The notes: a model not told the origin generated them from the sequence alone. A stretch of 64,000 nt of DNA from Paraburkholderia monticola (GCF_001580545.1 NZ_LRBG01000008.1:1-64000), one strand, 5' to 3'. Counted from the first letter of the stretch, positions 1 through 8,908 are shown. Numbers and translations: made by a program.

Positions 1-585
1 GCCCGTTCTCGGAGGCGGCGGACCGTCGGCCTGCTGGTTGTTGACGTCGACGATCGCGATCAGGTTGTCGAGCTTCCAGTGCGCGGCGGACATCAGACCC
101 TCCCAGACCGCGCCTTCGTCGAGTTCGCCGTCGGAGAACAGCGTGTAGACGAAGGAGTCCGAAGCTTTGCGCTTCAAGCCAAGGCAGCGGCCGACCGCGA
201 TCGTCAGCCCCTGGCCGAGCGAGCCGCCCGACATCTCCATGCCCGGCGTATAGCTCGCCATGCCGGACATCGGCAGGCGGCTGTCGTCGCTGCCGTAGGT
301 TTCGAGTTCGTCGGCGGGCAGGATGCCGGCCTCGAACAGCGCCGCGTACAACGCAATCGCGTAGTGCCCGTTCGACAGCAGGAAGCGGTCGCGCCCTTCC
401 CATTCGGGGTCGTCGGCGCGGTAACGCATCGCGCCGAAGTAGGCGACGGCCAGCACATCGGCGATGTCGAGCGCCTGGCCGATATAGCCCTGCCCCTGTA
501 CTTCGCCCATCAGCAACGCGTTGCGGCGGATGCGGTAGGCGTGGTCCGCGAGTTGGGCGGTGCGCCCGGCTTCGCTCGTATTCAC
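1..585 (-). CDS. Transketolase, N-terminal subunit (3' end outside window)
   Basis: The first 195 residues of a thiamine-diphosphate transketolase of the split type, in which N- and C-terminal halves are separate genes. Visible family features are an early LSNGH motif, the stretch SGGSLGQGL, and the ThDP/metal segment SDGELDEGAVWEG followed by LDNLIAIVDVNNQQADG. The start is GTG at 585, chosen because a strong AGGAGA ribosome site lies just upstream and the frame opens with NTSEAGRTAQLAD. The gene runs off the left edge, so its end and its expected C-terminal partner cannot be seen. It would transfer two-carbon units between sugar phosphates. A LysR gene is divergent, so that regulator may control it (inference). 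Confidence 0.88.
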   Translation of the reverse strand, partial: MNTSEAGRTAQLADHAYRIRRNALLMGEVQGQGYIGQALDIADVLAVAYFGAMRYRADDPEWEGRDRFLLSNGHYAIALYAALFEAGILPADELETYGSDDSRLPMSGMASYTPGMEMSGGSLGQGLTIAVGRCLGLKRKASDSFVYTLFSDGELDEGAVWEGLMSAAHWKLDNLIAIVDVNNQQADGPPPPRTG

Positions 586-683
586 GCATGTCTCCTTGCA
601 GAATGATTCGGCCTGATCGCAGCCCCGGGTAATCCCTCGGTTTGATTGCACTGCGAATGGATACAGCGTATCGACTTGAATAG

Positions 684-699
684 ATTCGCTCAAACGAAT
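684..699. promoter_or_regulatory. Possible LysR-type operator in the tkt/lysR intergenic region
   Basis: The palindrome ATTCG-N6-CGAAT sits between the divergent transketolase and LysR genes and contains a T-N11-A core, the usual form of a LysR-type binding site. The palindrome is seen in the sequence; its role is inferred from position and family knowledge. Confidence 0.35.
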
Positions 700-741
700 T
701 AAAGTGGGCTATTGCTGAACTCAGTTCATGTGAATGCTGCC

Positions 742-1635
742 ATGCACCATCGCGTCACACTCAAGTCCATTCAGGCTTTCGAGGCCGCCGCGCGGCTCTC
801 GTCGTTCGCGCTCGCAGCAGAAGAGCTGTTCGTCACGCCCTCGGCGGTGAGCCATCAGGTCAAGCTGCTGGAGGACCAGTTGGGCGTGCGGCTGTTTCAT
901 CGCGTGCACCGTGCGGTGGTGCTCACGGACATGGGTCGTCAATTCGCTGAGGAAATCGGCGCGGCGTTCGCGCGCATCGACAAAGCGACGCGCGACATCG
1001 GCCGGGTCGCGAAAAGCGACATCCTCACCGTGCACGCGACGCCGAGCATCGCCACGCAATGGCTGATGCCGCGGCTCGCGCGATTCAGCGCGCTGCATCC
1101 GGATATCGACGTGCGGCTCAATGCGTCATCGGCGGCGGTGGACCTGATCAAGGAGTCGGTCGATATCGACATCCGCTACGGCGCGCGGCGCTTGCAGCCG
1201 CCCGGCACGATGGTGCTCGATCTGCCGCTCGAAACCATCGTGCCGCTGTGCTCGCCACGTCTTGCCAACGGCGAGCATCCGATCCGCACGGTCGCGGACC
1301 TGCGGCATCACACGCTGATCCATAGCGAGGGGTGTCTCGTCGGATGGCGCGACTGGATGCGTTTGCATCGCAAGGTCGTGCTCGACATCACGCGCGGGCC
1401 GCGCTTCGATCGCTCGTTCATGGCGATCAGCGCGGCCGCGGACGGCATGGGCGTCTGTCTGGAGAGTCTGCTGCTCGCGCAACGCGAACTGGAAACCGGG
1501 ACCCTGGTCGCGCCGTTGGGACTCGACGGATTGAAGGTCAACGGCTACACGCTGAACCTGCTGAAATCGCGTGCGGATCTGCCCAAGCTGAGGAGCTTTC
1601 AGGACTGGCTATTCGAGGAACTCGGGGCGGGCTGA
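742..1635 (+). CDS. LysR-family transcriptional regulator, GcvA-like
   Basis: A one-component DNA-binding regulator of about 297 residues. The N-terminal winged helix-turn-helix reads IQAFEAAARLSSFALAAEEL then TPSAVSHQVKLLEDQLG, the GcvA-type version, followed by a LysR substrate-binding domain from about residue 85 to the end. I place the start at ATG 742 because related proteins begin about ten residues before the helix. An in-frame TTG at 712 is the alternative, and neither has a strong ribosome site. It is transcribed away from the transketolase gene, with a LysR-like palindrome between them, so it probably regulates that gene and itself. The effector is unknown. Confidence 0.9.
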   Translation: MHHRVTLKSIQAFEAAARLSSFALAAEELFVTPSAVSHQVKLLEDQLGVRLFHRVHRAVVLTDMGRQFAEEIGAAFARIDKATRDIGRVAKSDILTVHATPSIATQWLMPRLARFSALHPDIDVRLNASSAAVDLIKESVDIDIRYGARRLQPPGTMVLDLPLETIVPLCSPRLANGEHPIRTVADLRHHTLIHSEGCLVGWRDWMRLHRKVVLDITRGPRFDRSFMAISAAADGMGVCLESLLLAQRELETGTLVAPLGLDGLKVNGYTLNLLKSRADLPKLRSFQDWLFEELGAG

Positions 1636-1648
1636 GCTCATTCGCGAG

Positions 1649-2374
1649 TCAACCGACGCCGAGCCATTCGCGCATCACATCGTCACGCGACAGGAACGAC
1701 GCGAGCGCGCCGTCGAACACGATCTCGCCGTGCCCCATCACGGCGACGCGGCTCGCGAGGTCCCGCGCGATCACGAGCCGCTGCTCGATCAACAGGATCG
1801 CGACGCCACGCTCGCGCAGCGCGCGCAAACAATCGGCAACCTGCTGCATCACGAGACTCGCGAGCCCTTCGCCGGGTTCGTCGATCACGAGCAGATCGGG
1901 GTCGCCAAGCAGCGCGCGAGCGAGCGCGAGCATCTGTTGCTCGCCGCCCGACAACGCACCGGCGCGCGTGCGCCGGCGCTCGGCCAGCACGGGAAACAGC
2001 GCGTAGGCGTCGTCGAGCGTGAAGCGCGGCGCGCGGCCGCGCGCACGCGAAGCGGCAGCCGGTGCGATGCCGAGCAGCAGGTTTTCATGGACGCTCAGCG
2101 CGGCGAACACGTCGCGATGCTCCGCCACATAGCCGAGCCCTAGCCGCGCGATCTCGAACGTGCGCAGACCGGCGAGCGAACGCCCCGCGAAACGCAGTTC
2201 GCCCTCGCAGCGCACGAGGCCCATCACCGCGCGCGCGAGCGTCGAGCGTCCGGAGCCGTTGCGGCCGACCAGCGCGACCGCTTCGCCGGGCCCGATGTCC
2301 AGCGTGACACCGTGCAAGGCCTGGCTCGCGCCGTACCACGCGTTCAGGTTGCGGATTTCGAGCAGCGCGCTCAT
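1649..2374 (-). CDS. livF: ABC transporter ATP-binding protein, LivF type, with Walker A Lys replaced by Arg
   Basis: One of two ATPases of a branched-chain-amino-acid-type (HAAT family) importer, 241 residues. The ABC signature LSGGEQQML and Walker B LLVIDEP are present, and the Q-loop and H-loop regions look normal. The Walker A motif reads GRNGSGRST, with Arg at residue 43 where Lys normally binds the ATP phosphates; the codon is an unambiguous CGC. It overlaps the upstream livG by four bases (ATGA), implying translational coupling. It is the last gene of a leftward operon. The transported substrate cannot be read from the sequence. Confidence 0.88.
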   Translation of the reverse strand: MSALLEIRNLNAWYGASQALHGVTLDIGPGEAVALVGRNGSGRSTLARAVMGLVRCEGELRFAGRSLAGLRTFEIARLGLGYVAEHRDVFAALSVHENLLLGIAPAAASRARGRAPRFTLDDAYALFPVLAERRRTRAGALSGGEQQMLALARALLGDPDLLVIDEPGEGLASLVMQQVADCLRALRERGVAILLIEQRLVIARDLASRVAVMGHGEIVFDGALASFLSRDDVMREWLGVG

Positions 2375-3171
2375 CGGCCGCCTCCCTTGTCGGCTCGATC
2401 GCCGGTCCGGGTACCCGGGTTCTGATCGAAGCCCTCGCCCAGATAAGCGGCACGCACGGCCGCGTCCGCGCGAATCGCGGCCGGCGACCCGCTCGCGATG
2501 ATGCGCCCCTGCACCAGCACCGAAATCCGATCGGCAAGCGCGAACACCGCGTCCATGTCGTGCTCGACCATTAGCAGCGTGCGGCCCGCGGTGGTGTTAC
2601 GGATCAGCTCTATCGCACGTGCCGCTTCCGCGCGGTTCATGCCCGCGGTCGGCTCGTCGAGCAGCAGCGTGTGCGCGCCGCCCGCGAGCGCGATGCCGAG
2701 ATCGAGCGCGCGTTGCTCCGCGTAGCTGAGCGTGCCGGCCGCGACGTCGCGGCGCGCGCCGAGGCCGACCGCCTCGAGCACGTTGGCGGCGCGCGCATCG
2801 ACTGCGGCCGTGCCGGTCGGACGCTGCCACCAGCGCGTGCGATCGCGCTCGGCGAGCTGCGCCGCGCAGCGCAGGTTATCGAACACGGACAGCCGCGCGA
2901 ACACGCTGGTGCTCTGGAAGCTGCGCGCGAGGCCGCGGCGCGCGATCGCGGCCGGCGCGAGCCGCGTGATGTCCGCGCCGAACAGATGGATGCGTCCCGC
3001 GCTCGGCCGTGCGCCGCCGCCGATCAGGTTGAACAGCGTCGACTTGCCCGCGCCGTTCGGGCCGATCAGCGCATGCCGTTCGCCGGGCTCGATCGCGAGA
3101 TCGACGCCGCGCAGGATCTGCGTCGCGCCGAAGCGCTTGTCGATGCCGTAGAGCGCGAGTGCGGGGATCAT
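2371..3171 (-). CDS. livG: ABC transporter ATP-binding protein, LivG type
   Basis: The second ATPase of the importer, 266 residues, with intact Walker A GPNGAGKST (residues 37-45), signature LSYAEQRALDLGIAL and Walker B LLLDEP. LSYAEQ is the LivG form of the ABC signature. The frame stays open far upstream, but that part lies over the permease gene in another register. The start at 3171 is chosen because its ATG overlaps the livM stop as ATGA and the protein then begins IPALALYGIDKRFG, a normal LivG start. With LivF it should form the nucleotide-binding pair that drives the LivH/LivM channel. Confidence 0.9.
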   Translation of the reverse strand: MIPALALYGIDKRFGATQILRGVDLAIEPGERHALIGPNGAGKSTLFNLIGGGARPSAGRIHLFGADITRLAPAAIARRGLARSFQSTSVFARLSVFDNLRCAAQLAERDRTRWWQRPTGTAAVDARAANVLEAVGLGARRDVAAGTLSYAEQRALDLGIALAGGAHTLLLDEPTAGMNRAEAARAIELIRNTTAGRTLLMVEHDMDAVFALADRISVLVQGRIIASGSPAAIRADAAVRAAYLGEGFDQNPGTRTGDRADKGGGR

Positions 3172-4535
3172 CGTGCGGCTCCGGAGGATCGTGCCGCGCG
3201 CGCGTGGGCCGCGACGCGGGCATGCGCGCGCAGCGCGTAGCGAGTGCTCAGCGCGGCCAGGGCCGCGAGCACAATGAGCGCAAGCGCCAGATACAGCGGC
3301 GCGGCGGCGGGCGGCGACGGTAGCGGCACGCCGGTGACAGCCGTGCCCGCGCCCGCGCCCGCACCCGCGCCCGCACTGCTGCCAAACAACGCGCCGAACC
3401 ACGCGCCTGAAGCCGCGCCTTCGTCCGCGCCGAACTGCGCCGCATAGGCCCACTGCACCGCGAGCACGGTGGCCGCGAGCCACAGCAACCCCGCCGCCGC
3501 GCTCCACAGATACGCGGCGCGGCAGCGTCGCCAGCCATAGGTCGCGAGCCGCGTCGTCTGCCGAGCGCCAAAGCCCGCGAGTCCATCCGGCGCCAACATC
3601 ACCACGACGACGAAGAACAGCCCCAGATAGAACAGCCACGCCCGCGTGACACTCGCGACCACCACGCTGAAAAACGTCAGCACGATCGCACCGGCGACCG
3701 GTCCGAAAAACGCCCCCGTACCGCCGATCACGGTCGCGATCAGCACCGCGCCCGAGCGCATCATGCCGACGCTCTCGGTCGACACGAGCTCGATATTGAT
3801 CAGCCCGAGCGTCCCCGCGATGCCCGCGAAAAACGCCGACAGCACGACCACGCCATAGCGAATCCGCCGCGGATAGCAGCCGATCGCCGCGGCGCGCGCC
3901 GGGTTGTCGCGCACCGCGTTCGCGAGCCGCATGAACGGCGTGCGCGACAGCGCGAACATCGCGACACACGCGGTCACGCACCACAGCGCGATCAGCGCAT
4001 AGGCCTCGCGCGCCGACCCGAAATGCCAGGTGCCGAGAGGCGGCCCGTTCGCGCGATCGATCGCGACGCCCGCCTCGCCGCCGAACCAGCCCGGCAGCGT
4101 CCACGCCGCCGCGACGACGAGCTCGCCGAGACCGAGCGTGATCATTGCGAACGCGGTGCCGGCACGGCGCGTCGCGATGAAGCCGAACAGCACGCCGCAC
4201 AGCGCGCCGCCGATGCCACCGGCGAGCGGCAGCAGCACGAGCGGCACGCCGCCCGCGTTGAACACGCGCGCGGCGATCAGCGCGCCGAGCCCTGCATACG
4301 CGGCATGTCCGAACGACAGCAAACCGGTCTCGCCGAGCAGCAGGTTGTAGGACAGCGCGAACACGATCATCGTCGCGCTTTGCGCGAGGTACGCGAGCAG
4401 CCAGCTATGCGGCCAGACGAAAGGCGGCACGGCGAGGAACACGACGAGTCCGAGCCATGGCGCGAGCGCGCGGCCGGGCCTGCGAGGCGGCGCACCGCCT
4501 GGCATCGGGATCGGCGACGCATCTCGCTTACGCAT
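3168..4535 (-). CDS. livM: ABC transporter permease, LivM type, with C-terminal extension
   Basis: Membrane subunit of the HAAT-family importer, about 455 residues. The first ~320 residues carry the typical LivM helices, including the segments LLLGETGLLSFGHAAYAGLGA and GGTGAFFGPVAGA. The protein is roughly 100 residues longer than most LivM proteins. After the usual end (LAPDGLAGFG) come two further hydrophobic stretches separated by an Ala/Gly-rich linker, encoded by a GCCCGC-type hexamer repeat at about 3343-3376. The start is ATG at 4535, overlapping the livH stop by 8 bases; a GTG at 4544 is the alternative. The four-base overlap with livG supports one operon. Confidence 0.88.
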   Translation of the reverse strand: MRKRDASPIPMPGGAPPRRPGRALAPWLGLVVFLAVPPFVWPHSWLLAYLAQSATMIVFALSYNLLLGETGLLSFGHAAYAGLGALIAARVFNAGGVPLVLLPLAGGIGGALCGVLFGFIATRRAGTAFAMITLGLGELVVAAAWTLPGWFGGEAGVAIDRANGPPLGTWHFGSAREAYALIALWCVTACVAMFALSRTPFMRLANAVRDNPARAAAIGCYPRRIRYGVVVLSAFFAGIAGTLGLINIELVSTESVGMMRSGAVLIATVIGGTGAFFGPVAGAIVLTFFSVVVASVTRAWLFYLGLFFVVVVMLAPDGLAGFGARQTTRLATYGWRRCRAAYLWSAAAGLLWLAATVLAVQWAYAAQFGADEGAASGAWFGALFGSSAGAGAGAGAGTAVTGVPLPSPPAAAPLYLALALIVLAALAALSTRYALRAHARVAAHARAARSSGAAR

Positions 4536-5466
4536 GATCGTCACGCCGTCCGAACAGCCCGCGCGGCCTCACCGCCAGCACAGCGACGAGCAGCAGATAC
4601 GGCAGCAGCGGCGCGAGTTGCGCGAGCGTCAACGCGTCCCATTCGGGCGGCAGCACCGCGCCGGCGAGCGACACCACGTCGCCCAATGACACATCGCTCG
4701 CGACCGCCAGCGTCTGCAGGCATCCCACCAGCAGCGACGCGACGAGCGCCCCGCTCAGCGAACCGAGCCCGCCGATCACGACGACGACGAACACGATCGA
4801 GCCGAGCGACTCCGCCATCGCCGGTTCGATCACGAACAGCGGCGCGCCGATCACGCCGGCGAGCGCGGCGAGCGCGGTGCCGGCCGCGAATACGCCGGTG
4901 AACACGCGCGGCACGTTGTGGCCGAGCGCCTCGACGGCCTGCGCATGCGTGAGCGCGGCGCGCACGATCAAGCCCGTCTTCGACACGCGCAGCACCGCGA
5001 CGAGCGCCGCGAGCATCGCAAGCGACACCGCCATCATGAACGCGCGATAGCGCGTGAAGACCGCGCCGTAGAGCGAGAACAGCGGACCGTCGAGCACGGC
5101 CGGAAGCCTCGCCGTCAACGGACTGAGCCCCCAGCCGAGCTTGACGAGCTCGCCGAGCAGATACGCGGCGCCGAAGGTCAGCAGCAGCTCGGGCAGATGA
5201 CCGTGCCCGCGCACGCGCCGCAACAGCCAGCGCTCGAGCGCCGCGCCGACGAGTCCGACGACGAGCGGCGCGACCACCAGCGCGCTCCAGAAGCCGGCGC
5301 GCGCCGCCACTGAAAAGCCGACGTAGGCGCCGAGCATGTAGAAGCTCGCGTGCGCGAAGTTGAGCACGCCGAGCATGCTGAAAATCAGCGTGAGCCCGGC
5401 CGACAGCATGAACAGCAACAGCCCGTAGCTCAGGCCGTTGAGCACCGTGACGATGAACGACTGCAC
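4528..5466 (-). CDS. livH: ABC transporter permease, LivH type
   Basis: A 312-residue membrane subunit, the partner of LivM. The N-terminus contains LNGLSYGLLLFMLSAGLTLI and LGVLNFAHASFYMLGAY, typical LivH segments, and a further conserved stretch VVIGGLGSLSGALVAS lies near residue 230. About eight hydrophobic helices are visible. It starts with GTG only 4 bases after the stop of the thioesterase gene, so it is translated from the same message. No periplasmic binding-protein gene is next to it, so the importer must use one encoded elsewhere, or the operon has lost it. Confidence 0.92.
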   Translation of the reverse strand: MQSFIVTVLNGLSYGLLLFMLSAGLTLIFSMLGVLNFAHASFYMLGAYVGFSVAARAGFWSALVVAPLVVGLVGAALERWLLRRVRGHGHLPELLLTFGAAYLLGELVKLGWGLSPLTARLPAVLDGPLFSLYGAVFTRYRAFMMAVSLAMLAALVAVLRVSKTGLIVRAALTHAQAVEALGHNVPRVFTGVFAAGTALAALAGVIGAPLFVIEPAMAESLGSIVFVVVVIGGLGSLSGALVASLLVGCLQTLAVASDVSLGDVVSLAGAVLPPEWDALTLAQLAPLLPYLLLVAVLAVRPRGLFGRRDDHA

Positions 5467-5470
5467 GCGT

Positions 5471-5920
5471 CTAGTCCGCCAGGCCGGCGACGCACAACGG
5501 TTCGAGCGCCGCGCGCAGTTCGGCGGGCAGACTCACCGGACGACGGCTCGCGCGATCCACGTAGACGTGCACGAAATGCCCCTGCGCGGCGGGCTCGGCT
5601 TCGCCCTCGCGAAACAGCCCCACCTCGTAGCGCACACTCGACGTGCCGAGCCGCGCGACCCGCAAGCCCGCGTCGATGCGATCGGGAAACACGAGCGGCG
5701 CGAAGTAGTTGCACTGCGTCTCGACGACGAGCCCGATCGTCGCGCCGTGCTCGAAATCGAGCACGCCCGCGCGGATCAGATAGTCGTTCACGACGGTGTC
5801 GAAATAGCTGTAGTAGACGACGTTGTTGACGTGGCCGTAGACGTCGTTGTCCATCCAGCGCGTGGTGATCGGCAGGAAATGCGGATACGCGGCGCGGCCG
5901 GCGGGGGCGGGTTTGTTCAT
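5471..5920 (-). CDS. Acyl-CoA thioesterase, 4-hydroxybenzoyl-CoA thioesterase (hot-dog) family
   Basis: A 149-residue single hot-dog domain. The active-site segment [20 protein letters not shown] near residue 21 has the Asp and the HVNN pattern of the 4HBT/YbgC group. These enzymes hydrolyse acyl- or aroyl-CoA thioesters in the cytoplasm, usually as tetramers. The gene lies between the alcohol dehydrogenase (31-base gap) and livH (4-base gap), all on the minus strand. It probably serves catabolism of the compound imported by the Liv-type transporter, or guards against build-up of a CoA ester. The acyl specificity is not predictable. Confidence 0.87.
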   Translation of the reverse strand: MNKPAPAGRAAYPHFLPITTRWMDNDVYGHVNNVVYYSYFDTVVNDYLIRAGVLDFEHGATIGLVVETQCNYFAPLVFPDRIDAGLRVARLGTSSVRYEVGLFREGEAEPAAQGHFVHVYVDRASRRPVSLPAELRAALEPLCVAGLAD

Positions 5921-5951
5921 CGGAGGTGGTGTAGGTGGATGCGGGGATGCG

Positions 5952-7100
5952 TCACAGCGACTCCGTCAGCATGCGCCGATAGTCGTCGGCGCTCGCTTCG
6001 CGCGGATTCGTGCGATGGCAGTGATCGCGGAGCGCGCCCTGCACCACCTTGTCGAACATGCTTGCGTCGACGCCCATCTGGCTGAGGCCGGTCGGCAGAC
6101 CGAGCCGCGCCGTCATGTCGAACAGCGTCTGCGCGAGATCCGTATGCTCGGGCACCCCCATCACGCGACGCATGCGCGCATAGCGGCGCTCGGCCACCAC
6201 GCTCGGCGCACGCTCGTTGAAGCGCAGCACCGCGGGCAGCACGACCGCGTTCAGCGTGCCGTGATGCAGCGACGTGCGGCCGTTCACCTTCAGGCCGCCC
6301 AGCGGATGCGACAGCGAGTGCACGCAGCCGAGGCCCTTCTGGAACGCCATCGCGCCCTGCATCGACGCGCTCATCATGTTCAGGCGCGCCTCGCGATCGC
6401 TGCCGTCCGCGCAGGCGCGCTCGATGCTGGCCCACGCGCGCTCGAGACCGTCGAGCGCGATGCCGTCGGCGGGCGGATTGAAGGCCGGCGCAAGGAAGGT
6501 CTCGATGCAATGCGCGATCGCATCCATGCCGGTCGCCGCGGTCAGACCCGGCGGCAGACCGAGCGTGAGGCCCGGATCGCACAGCGCCGATTTCGGCAGC
6601 AGATTCCACGAGTGAAAACCGAGCTTGCGGCCGTCGTTCAGGATCACGATCGCGCCGCGCGCCACTTCGCTGCCGGTGCCGGCCGTGGTCGGAATCGCGA
6701 TCAGCGGCGCGACGGCATCGGTAATCTTCGCGCTGCCGCCTTCGATCGTCGCGTACTGCGTGAGCGGCCCCGGATGCGTGGCCGCGATCGCGACGCCCTT
6801 GGCGAGATCGATCGACGAACCGCCGCCCACCGCGATCAACCCGTCGCAGCGCTGGTCGCGATACACCTGGGCGGCCGCGAGCACCATTGCCTCGGTCGGG
6901 TTCGACGGCGTGTCGTCGAACAGCGGCACCTCGCCGAGCTTGAGCGCGTCGAGCGCCTGCTGCGCGATGCCGGCCGCGACGACGCCCTTGTCGCTGATCA
7001 CCAGAGGCCGCTTGATGCCGATGCGCGCGCACTCGGACGACAGTTGCGCCAGTGCTTCGTAGCCCAGATGAATGTGGGTCAGGTAGTAGATGTAGGCCAT
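5952..7100 (-). CDS. Iron-containing alcohol dehydrogenase (group III)
   Basis: A 382-residue NAD(P)-dependent dehydrogenase. The nucleotide-binding segment [13 protein letters not shown] lies near residue 95, the conserved ATTxGTGSE-type motif reads [10 protein letters not shown], and metal ligands are expected in [19 protein letters not shown] and the later [12 protein letters not shown]. The start at 7100 is chosen over an upstream in-frame start because AGGGAGAA lies about ten bases ahead and the protein then begins [12 protein letters not shown], usual for the family. It is the first gene of the leftward operon with the thioesterase and Liv-type importer. The substrate is some alcohol or aldehyde, otherwise unknown. 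Confidence 0.9.
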   Translation of the reverse strand: MAYIYYLTHIHLGYEALAQLSSECARIGIKRPLVISDKGVVAAGIAQQALDALKLGEVPLFDDTPSNPTEAMVLAAAQVYRDQRCDGLIAVGGGSSIDLAKGVAIAATHPGPLTQYATIEGGSAKITDAVAPLIAIPTTAGTGSEVARGAIVILNDGRKLGFHSWNLLPKSALCDPGLTLGLPPGLTAATGMDAIAHCIETFLAPAFNPPADGIALDGLERAWASIERACADGSDREARLNMMSASMQGAMAFQKGLGCVHSLSHPLGGLKVNGRTSLHHGTLNAVVLPAVLRFNERAPSVVAERRYARMRRVMGVPEHTDLAQTLFDMTARLGLPTGLSQMGVDASMFDKVVQGALRDHCHRTNPREASADDYRRMLTESL

Positions 7101-7128
7101 GCCGTTGCTTCTCCCTGAGCGTGCGCTC

Positions 7129-7163
7129 ATTGACCGCTGATTGACCGCTGATTGACGTCGATG
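7129..7163. repeat. Short tandem repeat upstream of the alcohol dehydrogenase operon
   Basis: The unit TGACCGCTGAT occurs twice head to tail, followed by a partial third copy TGACGTCGAT. It lies 30-60 bases upstream of the dehydrogenase start, where a promoter or activator site would be expected. It could be a regulator's direct-repeat site or simply a small duplication. Confidence 0.5.
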
Positions 7164-7301
7164 ATCCGTTCGGTGCCGCGTGAGTGGGTGCTATGTGGGT
7201 GCGATGTGGGGTCGGGTGTCTGCTTCGCTGAGGGGTTGTCTCTCGTTGTCTTTGTGTTGTCTGTGCGATGGCTTACGTTGCCGCTCTCGAGGCCGCGCGC
7301 C

Positions 7302-7832
7302 TCATTGCCCCGGCCGTTCGACGAATTCGAACGGCAAGCCGCGCCGCCGCATCCATTCGCCGAGCGCCTGGCCGGTGCCCGCGCGCCACGGCCGCAGTTT
7401 CGCGGGCTCGACGAGCCGGTATTCGAGCAGTTCGGGCGACAGCGCGATCGTGCCGTGCGCCTTCACGTGATACGCGATGATCAGCTCGTTCTTGCGGATG
7501 AATTCGTACACGCCGATCAGCTCGACCGACTCCGCGTGCAGCGACGTCTCTTCGAGCACTTCGCGCGCGATGCCCTGCTCCGGCGTCTCGCCGTTTTCGA
7601 GGAAGCCGGTGATCAGCGCGAACATGCCCTCGGCCCAGGCGGCATTGCGCGCGAGCAGGATCTTGCCCTCGTACTCGACGATCGCGGCGACGACCGGCAG
7701 CGGATTATTCCAATGAACGTAGCCGCACTCGGTATCGGGACAGCTCTGCCGCACACGGCCGCCTTCGTGCAGGGGGTCGGTGCGTTCGGTCAGGGGCTTC
7801 GCGCAGCGGGGGCAGAATCGATACTCGGTCAT
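7302..7832 (-). CDS. Nudix hydrolase with N-terminal zinc ribbon (NudC-like)
   Basis: A 176-residue protein with an N-terminal CPRC ... CPDTEC zinc ribbon (residues 7-37) and a Nudix fold. The Nudix box GFLENGETPEQGIAREVLEE keeps the catalytic REVLEE, but the glycine that normally follows is Ser. The layout resembles the NADH-pyrophosphatase/NudC group, so a dinucleotide pyrophosphate substrate is likely. The next gene, ltaE, lies upstream on the same strand. Its TGA overlaps an ATG at 7877 that would add 15 residues to this protein. I favour the 7832 start, where the zinc ribbon begins at once, but the 7877 start is possible. Confidence 0.85.
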   Translation of the reverse strand: MTEYRFCPRCAKPLTERTDPLHEGGRVRQSCPDTECGYVHWNNPLPVVAAIVEYEGKILLARNAAWAEGMFALITGFLENGETPEQGIAREVLEETSLHAESVELIGVYEFIRKNELIIAYHVKAHGTIALSPELLEYRLVEPAKLRPWRAGTGQALGEWMRRRGLPFEFVERPGQ

Positions 7833-7876
7833 GGCGGGCGACGTCTCTTGGGTCTCGTGTTTCGTAGCGGGCTGCA

Positions 7877-8908
7877 TCACGCGACGCACAACTCGCGCAC
7901 GTCGGCGGCGAAACGCTCGACCGTGTCGGGCTGCGTGTCCCACGCGCACATCAGCCGGCAGCCGCCCGCGCCGATGAACTCGTAGAACTTCCAGCCGCGC
8001 GCGCGCATCGCCTTGGCGGCCTGCGGCGGCAATTGCGCGAACACCGCGTTCGATTGGCTCGGGAACATGATGCTCACGCCGGGAATTTCCTGCAACCGCG
8101 TCTCCAGCAGACGCGCCATCGCGTTCGCATGACGCGCGTTGCGCAGCCACACGTCGTTGTCGAGCAGGCCGAGCCAGGGTGCGGAGATGAAGCGCATCTT
8201 CGAGGCGAGCTGCCCCGCCTGCTTGAGCCGATAGGCGAAATCGTCGGCGAGCGCGCGATCGAAGAACACCACCGCCTCGCCGACCGGCAGGCCGTTTTTC
8301 GTGCCGCCGAAGCACAGCACGTCGACGCCCGCGCGCCACGTGATTTCCGACGGATGCACATCGAGCGCGGCGACCGCGTTCGCGAAGCGCGCGCCGTCCA
8401 TGTGCACCTTCAGATGACGGCGTTTCGCGATCGCGGCGATCGCGCGCACTTCCTCGACGCTGTAGACGGTGCCAACCTCGGTCGACTGCGTCAGCGTGAC
8501 GACCTTGGGCTTCGGATAGTGGATATCGGCGCGCCGCGTGACGATGGCTTCGATCGCATCGGGCGTGAGCTTGCCGCCGATGCCCGGCGCCGTCAGCAGC
8601 TTCGAGCCGCCCGAGAAGAATTCGGGACCGCCGCATTCGTCGGTTTCGATGTGCGCGAGCTCGTGGCAGATCACCGAGTGGTACGACTGGCAAAGCGAGG
8701 CGAGCGCGAGCGAATTGGCCGCCGTGCCGTTGAACACGAAGAACACTTCGCAGTCGGTCTGGAACAGGTCTCGCAGACGGTCGCAGACCTGGTTGGTCCA
8801 CGAGTCGTCGCCATAGGCCGGCTCGTGGCCGCTGTTGTTGGCGGCGATCAGCGCTTCGAGCGCTTCGGGGCAGATGCCGGCGTAGTTGTCGGACGCGAAA
8901 TGTTGCAT
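7877..8908 (-). CDS. ltaE: Low-specificity L-threonine aldolase
   Basis: A 343-residue PLP enzyme of fold type I that cleaves L-threonine or L-allo-threonine to glycine and acetaldehyde. It begins FASDNYAG, has the cofactor-binding segment VFNGTAANSLAL (about 58-69), the Asp that contacts the PLP nitrogen in HMDGARFANA (Asp171), and the Schiff-base lysine in GGTKNG (Lys204). Length and motifs match the family. It is probably co-transcribed with the downstream Nudix gene. A role in glycine supply or threonine breakdown follows from the family. Confidence 0.94.
   Translation of the reverse strand: MQHFASDNYAGICPEALEALIAANNSGHEPAYGDDSWTNQVCDRLRDLFQTDCEVFFVFNGTAANSLALASLCQSYHSVICHELAHIETDECGGPEFFSGGSKLLTAPGIGGKLTPDAIEAIVTRRADIHYPKPKVVTLTQSTEVGTVYSVEEVRAIAAIAKRRHLKVHMDGARFANAVAALDVHPSEITWRAGVDVLCFGGTKNGLPVGEAVVFFDRALADDFAYRLKQAGQLASKMRFISAPWLGLLDNDVWLRNARHANAMARLLETRLQEIPGVSIMFPSQSNAVFAQLPPQAAKAMRARGWKFYEFIGAGGCRLMCAWDTQPDTVERFAADVRELCVA

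Noticed and set aside
3343..3376. GCCCGC repeats as a CRISPR-like or regulatory array
   Set aside because: They are short, spacer-less and in frame inside livM, coding for an Ala/Gly linker.
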